Origin: Allolobophora icterica
Taxonomy: Eukaryota > Annelida > Clitellata > Crassiclitellata > Lumbricidae
Length of the DNA: 64,000 bases
NCBI GenBank assembly: GCA_963556255.1
Contig: OY744608.1
Coordinates: forward strand, 31,650,654 to 31,714,653
Reading direction: 5' to 3'
The notes under the pieces are model-generated. The model was not told the origin of the DNA. It saw only the letters and a list, made by a program, of their open reading frames with translations, and made no database searches. Below, one piece after another: positions 36,310-48,410 of the stretch (within the stretch, counting starts at the first letter, position 1; each line of letters opens with the position of its first letter). The position numbers and the translations under genes are program-made.

Positions 36310-36645
36310 ATAGGCGGGTCCTGGCTCATTCCGGCAGAACCTATAGGCGGGTCCTGGCTCATTCCGGCAGAACCTATAGGCGGGTCCTGGCTCATTCCGG
36401 CAGAACCTATAGGCGGGTCCTGGCTCATTCCGGCAGAACCTATAGGCGGGTCCTGGCTCATTCCGGCAGAACCTATAGGCGGGTCCTGGCTCATTCCGGC
36501 AGAACCTATAGGCGGGTCCTGGCTCATTCCGGCAGAACCTATAGGCGGGTCCTGGCCCATTCCGGCAGAACCTATAGGCGGGTCCTGGCCCATTCCGGCA
36601 GAACCTATAGGCGGGTCCTGGCCCATTCCGGCAGAACTCATAGCC
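36310..36645. repeat. 33-bp VNTR, ten units, left arm
   Basis: Unit CCTATAGGCGGGTCCTGG plus CTCATTCCGGCAGAA, in direct tandem. The innermost three units carry CCCATT in place of CTCATT. Unit length is a multiple of three, so all frames stay open, but there is no start context or protein similarity. Copy number and variant order are the same in the right arm. Confidence 0.97.
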
Positions 36646-36718
36646 GGGTGACGGCCCATCCACGCATTTCACAATATGCGTTTTAGAGGAGAATAGGAAT
36701 TATTAATTATGAACAACT

Positions 36719-37010
<292 letters not shown>

Positions 37011-37202
37011 TTTGAACTCTGCCTTACTCATTCAAAATCTGTTATCAGAAATGGACTCTGCACTTTAGACACATCTTGCATTCCACAGAAGGGCTCTAAG
37101 AGGTGTTTACCCAAAAAGACAATGGAACTATACCCATTCTTGGCCACGCACACAACTCATAGTTCATGTTAAAGCAATCATTCCAACTAGAATATTATTA
37201 CC

Positions 37203-39745
37203 AATTAGCATTCTGGCATATTTCAAGTTTGCTTATTCTGTTGGATTGAGAGTTTACATATAAAACTTAGGACTTCCAAGTTGCATGAGGGATTTCTACA
37301 GTAAAATGTCCACTTTTAGCGTGTAATGATGCACAATGTGTGAGCTTACAAGCTAAAATGACAACGGATATGTTACAAAGACGTGCAAGACATTGCAAAC
37401 AGGCGTCTCTTGACACCTAAGAACTGTTGGGAAGAGAGAGTTTATTTAGCAAAATTACAAGTTTCGAGAATGCACAGGAGAGAAACGTATGTCTTTTAGG
37501 GTGCGAGGAAAGCTAGCATGGACGTTTGCACAGTAAAATGTGAGCTTTTGAATTGTAAGAATGCCTGCTATGCCCATTTCTATACTAAAATTACAACTTT
37601 CTTCGGTTAAACGAAATATGTGTGCGCTGATTTGGGTGTTTTAGCTGATGGACTTATACAAAAACTTGAAATAATAGCATGGAAAGGTTTAGATAAAGCT
37701 GTATATAGCAGGAACCTGTGTATTGGTAATGCATGGAGAAGACTTTGTTTGGTAAGGTGTTTGAAATACTGAACTATACATCAGAATTACAAATCTTATG
37801 GTGAAACATTGCATAGTTTGAAGCCTTGTACACTAAATTCTCAAGTTTCGATTCCTAAGTTGCATGAAATACTGACTTGCGCTGTAGAATTTCAACACAT
37901 AAGTTGAAAAAAGACACAAGCGAGGAACATTTGTACGCTAATTTGAAGACTTGTAAGTTTTCAAAGACATGTGGAGTTGGAAACTTATGAATTTTAGATT
38001 GTATGGGACGATGAACTGTATGGTTCAGTTTGAATCTGATACACTAAATTCTGAATTCTCGACTCTGAACATGTATGAAATACCAACATGTGCAGTAAAA
38101 ATTTGAAAAACTTAGTTTACTGAGACGTGCGCAATGAAGATTTGGGCGTTAAACTTAAGACTTTTAAGGTTTCAAAGACATGTGGAATGAGAGTTTTAGT
38201 AGGACTTGTAAGTTTTCAAAGACATGTGGAGTTGGAAACTTATGAATTTTAGATTGTATGGGAGCTATGAACTGTATGGTTCAGTTACAACTCTTAGTAT
38301 CAAACGTCGCACAGTTTGAATCTGTTACACTAAATTCTGAATTCTCGACTCTGAACATGTATGAAATACCAACCTGTGCAGTAAAAATTTGAAAAACTTA
38401 GTTTACTGAGACGTGCGCAATGAAGATTTGGGTGTTAAACTTAAGACTTTTAAGGTTTCAAAGACTCGTGGAATGAGAGTTTTAGTAGGACGCTTACGAA
38501 TTTTTATTTGGGAAGACGGTTAAAGCGCATGCTTTCAGAGTAAAAGTCCAACTTTCTATGGTGGAAAGACATGCGAATGTTTGCTTCTACACGAAAATGG
38601 TAACGTTTACATGCACGCGATGACCACTTGCACACTAGAGTTACAACATTCTACTTTGTAAAGACGGCTGCAGCGAGGGTTTTTACAACAGTTGACAAAT
38701 TTTAAGTTCATAAGATGGTTGAGACGAGGGTTTTTTGATTGAAAAGCTGGTTTACAATATAAAATTTTGTCTTTCCTTAGATGCAAAGAAGTATGAGATC
38801 AAGGTTTTCATGATAAAATTGTTACTCATAGGGTAGAAAGACAGCTTGAGTGGACGTTTCTACAGTAAAATTATACATTTTAGGTGTATGGGGTGCTGCT
38901 AAGATTAAGTCTGTCCACATTGTGCAGACAAATGGAATGCTGTTTTCCACAGTAAAATGGCAACTTTTAGCGTGTGAAGACGCAGAACATGAGAGCTTAC
39001 ATGCTAAATGACAAGTTTTTGCTACAAAGAAGCATGCGTTGAAGGTTTGTGTAGGAGGCTGAAGTCTTTCGCGTTTGCATATGCAGTTGGATTGAGAGTT
39101 TACTTATAAAATTTAGGACTTGCAAGTTGCATGAAGGATATCTACAGTAAAATGTCGAGTTTTAGCGTGCGAAGATGTAGTATGTGAGAGCTTACAAGCT
39201 AAAATGAGATCATTTATGCTACAAAGATGTGCAGTACAGTGCAAACAGGCATCTCTTGTGCTGTAGAGCCTGCTGAGAAGAGAGTTTATGTAGCAAAATT
39301 ACAATTTTTGGAATGCAGAGACGCATACGAGGAGAGAAACTTATGTCTTTTAGGGTGCGAGGAGAGCTAACATGAAGGTTTGCATAGTAAAATGTGAGCT
39401 TTTGGATGCGCAGGACAGTGCAAACAGGTATCTCTTGTGCTGTAAAGCCTGCTGAGAAGAGAGTTTATGTAGCAAAATTACAATTTTTGGAATGCAGAGA
39501 CGCATACTAGGAGAGAAACTTATGTCTTTTAGGTTGCAAGGAGAGCTAACATGAAAGTTTGCATAGTAAAATGTGAGCTTCTGAGTTGCATGAGTGCTTG
39601 TGATGGTGATTTCTATACTAAAATTACAACTTTCTTCATTTCAATTAAATATTTGCACGCTGATGTTAGTGTTTTAGCTGATCGAATTATACAAAAACGT
39701 GAAATATTAGCATGGAAAGGTTTAGATAAAGCTGAGGAGCGCTAG
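37203..39745. repeat. Degenerate ~67-bp repeat array with higher-order duplications, left arm
   Basis: Motifs such as CAGTAAAATGT-AGCTTTT and AGCAAAATTACAA recur every 60-70 bp. Larger blocks are duplicated: 37,940-38,190 with 38,203-38,480 (ATTCTCGACTCTGAACATGT in each), 39,250-39,405 with 39,428-39,580, and 37,236-37,370 with 39,078-39,215. This looks like an old satellite amplified in several rounds. The right-arm counterpart is 43,558-46,100. Confidence 0.75.
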
Positions 39746-39840
39746 GAGCGGCAGAGGCGAAGGCAGCGGCGGCAGCGGAGGTTGCAGAGGCAACGGCGGC
39801 AGCGGCAGCAGCAAATGCAGCTGTGGCAGTGGCGACGGAT
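39746..39840. repeat. GC-rich GCN-like block, left arm
   Basis: About 95 bp of GCGGCAGCGG-type sequence in an otherwise AT-rich arm. It reads as poly-Ala on the minus strand (and again at 43,465-43,558 on the + strand of the right arm). The 70-residue ORF containing it has no other support. Confidence 0.7.
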
Positions 39841-39849
39841 TTGTGTGAA

Positions 39850-40860
39850 AGGTAGGTTTTCGATTGAAGCGTATATGCAAAGTCTGTAAAATGATACATT
39901 TTGCGTCGTTTGGATGGTGAAACTAATACATGTGATATTTCTACATGATGTTGTGTGAAGTCAGAACATGGAATTTGTTGAAACTTAAATGTTTTGACTT
40001 AAATGTTTTTGAAATGAAAGTGAAAATGTGCATCTTCTACAGATTTTGGGTAATGGAACAGATGTGTATGAAAGTTCTATTTGGAGTAATGTGAAACACT
40101 TTGTAGTTATTTGAGCGAAAAGAGCCTTTTCAAGTGGAAAACATGGTGCATTTTAGAGAAATCGGGAGTTGGAAATGCTAGGTATAGTATTTCTAGTTGA
40201 AGTTTATTCATAGAGGTGAATTGTACACATGCAATTTGTAGGAAAAGGCATTTTTTCGATTGAAGCACATTTGCAAAGTGCTTAAAATGATATATTTTGA
40301 AAAGTTCGAGTGATGGAATTGGTGTGTAACATAGTTCTAACAAGAGTTTGTGCTACATGAAGTGTAGCACATTGATGAATTTTTGTTGGAAAAGACATGT
40401 TTCAGATTAAAGCGTGTGTAAAAAGCACCTAAATTGAACATTTTTAGAGACTGTGAATGGTGAAACTGTTATGTATGGCAATTCTAGCTGGAGGGAACAA
40501 AGCACGCTGGTGTAATTTGTACTGAAAACGAGTGCTTTTGATTAAAAGACATTTGCAAAGTCTGTTAAATGGTGCAATTTTAAGAAATTTCAGAAGATGG
40601 AACTGCTAGATGTGATAGTTCTAGGAGAGTGTTGACGCTACGATTTGTTGGAAAATGAGTGGTTTTACCTGAAGTACATGTACAAAGCATGTAAAATGTT
40701 GCATTTTGGAGAGTTAAGGTGGTGAAATTGATGTGACAGAAGCAACTTCAATATGTGTGAGACTTTGTGTATTTTCATTCTCAAGGGTTTTTTCAAATAC
40801 ATGCTAAAAGACATGAGCTGCATATTACAAGTTGCCTTATTTGAGTAATACAGTTTCACA
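39850..40860. repeat. Degenerate ~145-bp repeat array, left arm
   Basis: Units share TTTGTTGGAAAA, GATTGAAG-ACATTTGCAAAG, TGTAAAATG-T-CATTTT and GGTGAAACTG followed by a TTCTAG-TGGAG segment, at roughly 130-150 bp spacing (six or seven units). The right-arm counterpart is 42,443-43,455. Confidence 0.75.
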
Positions 40861-41015
40861 ATTTCTATGTCGAGTCACCAAAGTTTCTTTGACAGGCTCT
40901 TGCAGCATATGAAAATCTATGCTCTATGCGCAGTCTTGTCAGATTTGTAGAATATAATACTAGGACAAATTTGTCTCATCATTATAGTTCCGCAAACGCC
41001 CAATTTACTTCAATG

Positions 41016-41640
41016 TTTAAAAATTTCAATGTTTAAAATTTTCATCTTGAAAATTTTCAGTTTGAAAATTTTCAGTTTGAGAAAATTCAGTTTGAAAAAT
41101 TTCAGTTTGAGAAATTTCAGTTTGAGAAAATTCAGTTTGAAAAATTTCAGTTTGAGAAATTTCAGTTTGAAAAATTTCAGTTTGAGAAATTTCAGTTTGA
41201 AAAATTTCAGTTTGAAAAATTTCAGTTTGAGAAATTTCAGTTTGAGAAATTTCAGTTTGAAAATTTTCAGTTTGAGAAATTTCAGTTTGAGAAATTTCAG
41301 TTTCAGAAATTTCAGTTTGAGAAATTTCAGTTTGAAAAATTTCAGTTTGAGAAATTTCAGTTTGAAAAAGTTCAGTTTGAGAAATTTCAGTTTGAAAAAT
41401 TTCAGTTTGAAATTTATTACACAAAAATTTTTCAGTTTGAAAAATTTCAGTTTGAAAAATTTCAGTTTCAAAAATTTCAAGTTGAAAAAAAAAAAATGTT
41501 CGTTTCAAAAATTTCTGTTTGAGAAATTTCAAGTTGAAAATTTTCAGGTTGAAAAATTTCAGTTGCAAAATTTTCATTATGAAAATTTTCTTTTTGAAAA
41601 TTTTCAGTTTGAAAATTTTCGACTTGAAAAATTTATAAAA
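41016..41640. repeat. 15-bp minisatellite abutting the palindrome centre, left side
   Basis: About 40 units of AAATTTCAGTTTGAG with G/A variation, every 15 bp. The unit itself contains the palindrome AAATTT. All frames remain open (FSLRN, QTEIS or KLKFL repeats), giving long false ORFs on both strands. The inverted counterpart is 41,663-42,290. Confidence 0.95.
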
Positions 41641-41662
41641 TTACAAATTACTAATCCAGAAA

Positions 41663-42290
41663 TTTTATAAATTTTTCAAGTCGAAAATTTTCAAACTGAA
41701 AATTTTCAAAAAAAAAATTTTCATAATGAAAATTTTGCAACTGAAATTTTTCAACCTGAAAATTTTCAACTTGAAATTTCTCAAACAGAAATTTTTGAAA
41801 CGAACATTTTTTTTTTTTCAACTTGAAATTTTTGAAACTGAAATTTTTCAAACTGAAATTTTTCAAACTGAAAAATTTTTGTGTAATAAATTTCAAACTG
41901 AAATTTTTCAAACTGAAATTTCTCAAACTGAACTTTTTCAAACTGAAATTTCTCAAACTGAAATTTTTCAAACTGAAATTTCTCAAACTGAAATTTCTGA
42001 AACTGAAATTTCTCAAACTGAAATTTCTCAAACTGAAAATTTTCAAACTGAAATTTCTCAAACTGAAATTTCTCAAACTGAAATTTTTCAAACTGAAATT
42101 TTTCAAACTGAAATTTCTCAAACTGAAATTTTTCAAACTGAAATTTCTCAAACTGAAATTTTTCAAACTGAATTTTCTCAAACTGAAATTTCTCAAACTG
42201 AAATTTTTCAAACTGAATTTTCTCAAACTGAAAATTTTCAAACTGAAAATTTTCAAGATGAAAATTTTAAACATTGAAATTTTTAAACAT
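41663..42290. repeat. 15-bp minisatellite abutting the palindrome centre, right side
   Basis: Inverted copy of the left minisatellite, with the same variant order. One visible difference is a run of A at 41,709-41,718 where the left side has CTTTTTG. Only 18 bp separate the two arrays. Confidence 0.95.
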
Positions 42291-45200
42291 TGAAGTAAAT
42301 TGGGCGTTTGCGGAACTATAATGATGAGACAAATTTGTCCTAGTATTATATTCTACAAATCTGACAAGACTGCGCATAGAGCATAGATTTTCATATGCTG
42401 CAAGAGCCTGTCAAAGAAACTTTGGTGACTCGACATAGAAATTGTGAAACTGTATTACTCAAATAAGGCAACTTGTAATATGCAGCTCATGTCTTTTAGC
42501 ATGTATTTGAAAAAACCCTTGAGAATGAAAATACACAAAGTCTCACACATATTGAAGTTGCTTCTGTCACATCAATTTCACCACCTTAACTCTCCAAAAT
42601 GCAACATTTTACATGCTTTGTACATGTACTTCAGGTAAAACCACTCATTTTCCAACAAATCGTAGCGTCAACACTCTCCTAGAACTATCACATCTAGCAG
42701 TTCCATCTTCTGAAATTTCTTAAAATTGCACCATTTAACAGACTTTGCAAATGTCTTTTAATCAAAAGCACTCGTTTTCAGTACAAATTACACCAGCGTG
42801 CTTTGTTCCCTCCAGCTAGAATTGCCATACATAACAGTTTCACCATTCACAGTCTCTAAAAATGTTCAATTTAGGTGCTTTTTACACACGCTTTAATCTG
42901 AAACATGTCTTTTCCAACAAAAATTCATCAATGTGCTACACTTCATGTAGCACAAACTCTTGTTAGAACTATGTTACACACCAATTCCATCACTCGAACT
43001 TTTCAAAATATATCATTTTAAGCACTTTGCAAATGTGCTTCAATCGAAAAAATGCCTTTTCCTACAAATTGCATGTGTACAATTCACCTCTATGAATAAA
43101 CTTCAACTAGAAATACTATACCTAGCATTTCCAACTCCCGATTTCTCTAAAATGCACCATGTTTTCCACTTGAAAAGGCTCTTTTCGCTCAAATAACTAC
43201 AAAGTGTTTCACATTACTCCAAATAGAACTTTCATACACATCTGTTCCATTACCCAAAATCTGTAGAAGATGCACATTTTCACTTTCATTTCAAAAACAT
43301 TTAAGTCAAAACATTTAAGTTTCAACAAATTCCATGTTCTGACTTCACACAACATCATGTAGAAATATCACATGTATTAGTTTCACCATCCAAACGACGC
43401 AAAATGTATCATTTTACAGACTTTGCATATACGCTTCAATCGAAAACCTACCTTTCACACAAATCCGTCGCCACTGCCACAGCTGCATTTGCTGCTGCCG
43501 CTGCCGCCGTTGCCTCTGCAACCTCCGCTGCCGCCGCTGCCTTCGCCTCTGCCGCTCCTAGCGCTCCTCAGCTTTATCTAAACCTTTCCATGCTAATATT
43601 TCACGTTTTTGTATAATTCGATCAGCTAAAACACTAACATCAGCGTGCAAATATTTAATTGAAATGAAGAAAGTTGTAATTTTAGTATAGAAATCACCAT
43701 CACAAGCACTCATGCAACTCAGAAGCTCACATTTTACTATGCAAACTTTCATGTTAGCTCTCCTTGCAACCTAAAAGACATAAGTTTCTCTCCTAGTATG
43801 CGTCTCTGCATTCCAAAAATTGTAATTTTGCTACATAAACTCTCTTCTCAGCAGGCTTTACAGCACAAGAGATACCTGTTTGCACTGTCCTGCGCATCCA
43901 AAAGCTCACATTTTACTATGCAAACCTTCATGTTAGCTCTCCTCGCACCCTAAAAGACATAAGTTTCTCTCCTCGTATGCGTCTCTGCATTCCAAAAATT
44001 GTAATTTTGCTACATAAACTCTCTTCTCAGCAGGCTCTACAGCACAAGAGATGCCTGTTTGCACTGTACTGCACATCTTTGTAGCATAAATGATCTCATT
44101 TTAGCTTGTAAGCTCTCACATACTACATCTTCGCACGCTAAAACTCGACATTTTACTGTAGATATCCTTCATGCAACTTGCAAGTCCTAAATTTTATAAG
44201 TAAACTCTCAATCCAACTGCATATGCAAACGCGAAAGACTTCAGCCTCCTACACAAACCTTCAACGCATGCTTCTTTGTAGCAAAAACTTGTCATTTAGC
44301 ATGTAAGCTCTCATGTTCTGCGTCTTCACACGCTAAAAGTTGCCATTTTACTGTGGAAAACAGCATTCCATTTGTCTGCACAATGTGGACAGACTTAATC
44401 TTAGCAGCACCCCATACACCTAAAATGTATAATTTTACTGTAGAAACGTCCACTCAAGCTGTCTTTCTACCCTATGAGTAACAATTTTATCATGAAAACC
44501 TTGATCTCATACTTCTTTGCATCTAAGGAAAGACAAAATTTTATATTGTAAACCAGCTTTTCAATCAAAAAACCCTCGTCTCAACCATCTTATGAACTTA
44601 AAATTTGTCAACTGTTGTAAAAACCCTCGCTGCAGCCGTCTTTACAAAGTAGAATGTTGTAACTCTAGTGTGCAAGTGGTCATCGCGTGCATGTAAACGT
44701 TACCATTTTCGTGTAGAAGCAAACATTCGCATGTCTTTCCACCATAGAAAGTTGGACTTTTACTCTGAAAGCATGCGCTTTAACCGTCTTCCCAAATAAA
44801 AATTCGTAAGCGTCCTACTAAAACTCTCATTCCACGAGTCTTTGAAACCTTAAAAGTCTTAAGTTTAACACCCAAATCTTCATTGCGCACGTCTCAGTAA
44901 ACTAAGTTTTTCAAATTTTTACTGCACAGGTTGGTATTTCATACATGTTCAGAGTCGAGAATTCAGAATTTAGTGTAACAGATTCAAACTGTGCGACGTT
45001 TGATACTAAGAGTTGTAACTGAACCATACAGTTCATAGCTCCCATACAATCTAAAATTCATAAGTTTCCAACTCCACATGTCTTTGAAAACTTACAAGTC
45101 CTACTAAAACTCTCATTCCACATGTCTTTGAAACCTTAAAAGTCTTAAGTTTAACGCCCAAATCTTCATTGCGCACGTCTCAGTAAACTAAGTTTTTCAA

Positions 45201-46289
45201 ATTTTTACTGCACATGTTGGTATTTCATACATGTTCAGAGTCGAGAATTCAGAATTTAGTGTATCAGATTCAAACTGAACCATACAGTTCATCGTCCCAT
45301 ACAATCTAAAATTCATAAGTTTCCAACTCCACATGTCTTTGAAAACTTACAAGTCTTCAAATTAGCGTACAAATGTTCCTCGCTTGTGTCTTTTTTCAAC
45401 TTATGTGTTGAAATTCTACAGCGCAAGTCAGTATTTCATGCAACTTAGGAATCGAAACTTGAGAATTTAGTGTACAAGGCTTCAAACTATGCAATGTTTC
45501 ACCATAAGATTTGTAATTCTGATGTATAGTTCAGTATTTCAAACACCTTACCAAACAAAGTCTTCTCCATGCATTACCAATACACAGGTTCCTGCTATAT
45601 ACAGCTTTATCTAAACCTTTCCATGCTATTATTTCAAGTTTTTGTATAAGTCCATCAGCTAAAACACCCAAATCAGCGCACACATATTTCGTTTAACCGA
45701 AGAAAGTTGTAATTTTAGTATAGAAATGGGCATAGCAGGCATTCTTACAATTCAAAAGCTCACATTTTACTGTGCAAACGTCCATGCTAGCTTTCCTCGC
45801 ACCCTAAAAGACATACGTTTCTCTCCTGTGCATTCTCGAAACTTGTAATTTTGCTAAATAAACTCTCTCTTCCCAACAGTTCTTAGGTGTCAAGAGACGC
45901 CTGTTTGCAATGTCTTGCACGTCTTTGTAACATATCCGTTGTCATTTTAGCTTGTAAGCTCACACATTGTGCATCATTACACGCTAAAAGTGGACATTTT
46001 ACTGTAGAAATCCCTCATGCAACTTGGAAGTCCTAAGTTTTATATGTAAACTCTCAATCCAACAGAATAAGCAAACTTGAAATATGCCAGAATGCTAATT
46101 GGTAATAATATTCTAGTTGGAATGATTGCTTTAACATGAACTATGAGTTGTGTGCGTGGCCAAGAATGGGTATAGTTCCATTGTCTTTTTGGGTAAACAC
46201 CTCTTAGAGCCCTTCTGTGGAATGCAAGATGTGTCTAAAGTGCAGAGTCCATTTCTGATAACAGATTTTGAATGAGTAAGGCAGAGTTC

Positions 46290-46578
<289 letters not shown>

Positions 46579-46651
46579 AGTTGTTCATAATTAATAATTC
46601 CTATTCTCCTCTAAAACGCATATTGTGAAATGCGTGGATGGGCCGTCACCC

Positions 46652-46989
46652 GGCTATGAGTTCTGCCGGAATGGGCCAGGACCCGCCTATAGGTTCTGCC
46701 GGAATGGGCCAGGACCCGCCTATAGGTTCTGCCGGAATGGGCCAGGACCCGCCTATAGGTTCTGCCGGAATGAGCCAGGACCCGCCTATAGGTTCTGCCG
46801 GAATGAGCCAGGACCCGCCTATAGGTTCTGCCGGAATGAGCCAGGACCCGCCTATAGGTTCTGCCGGAATGAGCCAGGACCCGCCTATAGGTTCTGCCGG
46901 AATGAGCCAGGACCCGCCTATAGGTTCTGCCGGAATGAGCCAGGACCCGCCTATAGGTTCTGCCGGAATGAGCCAGGACCCGCCTATTA
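46652..46989. repeat. 33-bp VNTR, ten units, right arm
   Basis: Inverted copy of the left-arm VNTR, with the same three variant units nearest the (GT)n tract. Confidence 0.97.
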
Positions 46990-47004
46990 CTAACTACTCC
47001 TTTG

Positions 47005-47925
47005 TTATGCCTTCAGCATCACGACTACTGGAGCAATCAACAAAGGTTACAAATCGCTCCTTCACATGAAGACCGTCCGCATATCGAGCGATAGCTGTTC
47101 GGTTTTGACTGATCTGAAGTAACTCTGTTGCATCTCTCTGATTGATTCAACATAGCCAGACAGGAAGTCACAAATTTCTAGGAAATTGCCTTTTGACATA
47201 GAGTGCTTCCGCTCGTCATGACCGCGGATAAGGCAGACCAAGTTTCGCAAGAAGCTTAACCACAGTACCCGGTACAGTCTTCCAGTTAAAGACAACTGCA
47301 GAGACTATTTCCCGGACACTATACTCTACATTATCTACTTCTCAAACTCTAACTTTGTTCAATGCTGCGGTTTGTCAGCGTATGCTTACTTTGTAAACAA
47401 TTTATAAACGAATATCATCATCATCATCATCACCACCATCACCATCACCATCATCATCATCGCAAACCACCGCCAAGTATCGTCCGTTTCGCAATACTTC
47501 AGCCTGGTGTGCTTCTGATATCTGCACAGCAACTGAACCTGTCTCGTCTGTTGACTCAAAGGCTATAGCCACTTTTGCATGTGGCTTATGTGGAACTTTG
47601 ATCCCGCATGTTCATACAGCTTTTCAGATGCTTTTTCCAGTCTTTCATTCCCTTACTTATGAAAAGTTCTTCAACAAAGCATCAGCCGGTGAGAAAATGT
47701 CGACATGCAAATCAGAACACTGCATCGCATTCAATCGAGTATTCAAGCCACGGATAATTTTCATAGTAAGTCGTCGAGAAAGTCCGGTTTTGTATGCCAA
47801 AGACCGTTTTTGGAAATGATGCAAGCTGCGGTTGTTTAGGTCCCACAGCTTTCAGTCCAAGAGCACTCAATGACGGACCTGAGTCTGAAGGCTCTGGTTC
47901 AGTAAGGTGGCTTATTTCAGAGATT
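47005..47925 (-). pseudogene. ZMYM1-like (TTF-domain) hAT transposase remnant, N-terminal part
   Basis: On the minus strand, from 47,925 downward, frames read LALGLKAVGP-like linker, NYPWLEYSIECDAVF-stop-FACRHFLTG (TTF zinc-binding segment; a stop replaces the expected Cys), KGMKDWKKHLKSC, and later LVCLIRGHDERKHSMSKGNF followed by LEICDFLSGY. This order (TTF finger, W-KK segment, RGH-E----N-GNF) is that of hAT transposases related to ZMYM1. An (ATC)n tract at 47,407-47,462 and stops break it. The catalytic part is absent; the giant palindrome begins just beyond. Confidence 0.75.
47407..47462. repeat. (ATC)n microsatellite
   Basis: About 17 ATC/ACC triplets inside the hAT remnant, reading as poly-His on +. 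Confidence 0.95.
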
Positions 47926-48410
47926 TAAATCTCGGGCTAGCACGGTCCCAACACGGGGACCTTAAATTGCGTGGCAGTGGCACCCATTCAAACGGGCAAG
48001 CGGTGGTGAAGGATCTCATTGAAAAATGAGCAGGGTCGAGGCCATAATACGGTCGCTATAAAAATCGCGAACATTTACATTAAGTACAACACCCCATTGA
48101 TATGTATAAATAGTACTGGATAGCTAATGGGCTCTAAAAGCTCGGTTATCGCTCAGTCCATTGATATGTATTAAGAGTTACTATTAATAAATATCCTCCC
48201 TGACCATAGACATCAACGATCTCTATTAATAGCTACACATCAGCGATCGACATGGCGGTGCAGACGACAGGAGGCTTGTTGAAGTCCGTTCTTTAACTTG
48301 TAGTTTAACTATTCAAAGGACTTAATTACGAAATCCATTCTAACTAAAATTTCGATATATCGTAAAATGTAAAGCATTATATAATTTCGCTGCTTATTAT
48401 ACGTATCAAA

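Noticed and set aside
36310..36645. CRISPR-like array
   Set aside because: Units are directly adjacent without unique spacers and the genome is animal; this is a VNTR.
36285..36672. Overlapping ~120-residue ORFs (MSQDPPIGSAG and RFCRNEPGPAY repeats), also at 46,625-47,069
   Set aside because: They are translations of the 33-bp VNTR, open in several frames because the unit is a multiple of three; no start context, splice support or similarity.
39687..39899. 70-residue ORF with a poly-Ala stretch (also 43,404-43,616)
   Set aside because: Driven by the short GC-rich block; the two copies are just the palindrome arms, so duplication is not evidence of conservation.
41010..42293. ORFs of 156-213 residues made of KLKFF, QTEIF or FSLRN repeats on both strands
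   Set aside because: Product of the 15-bp minisatellite; all frames are open and sequence outside the repeat is not coding.
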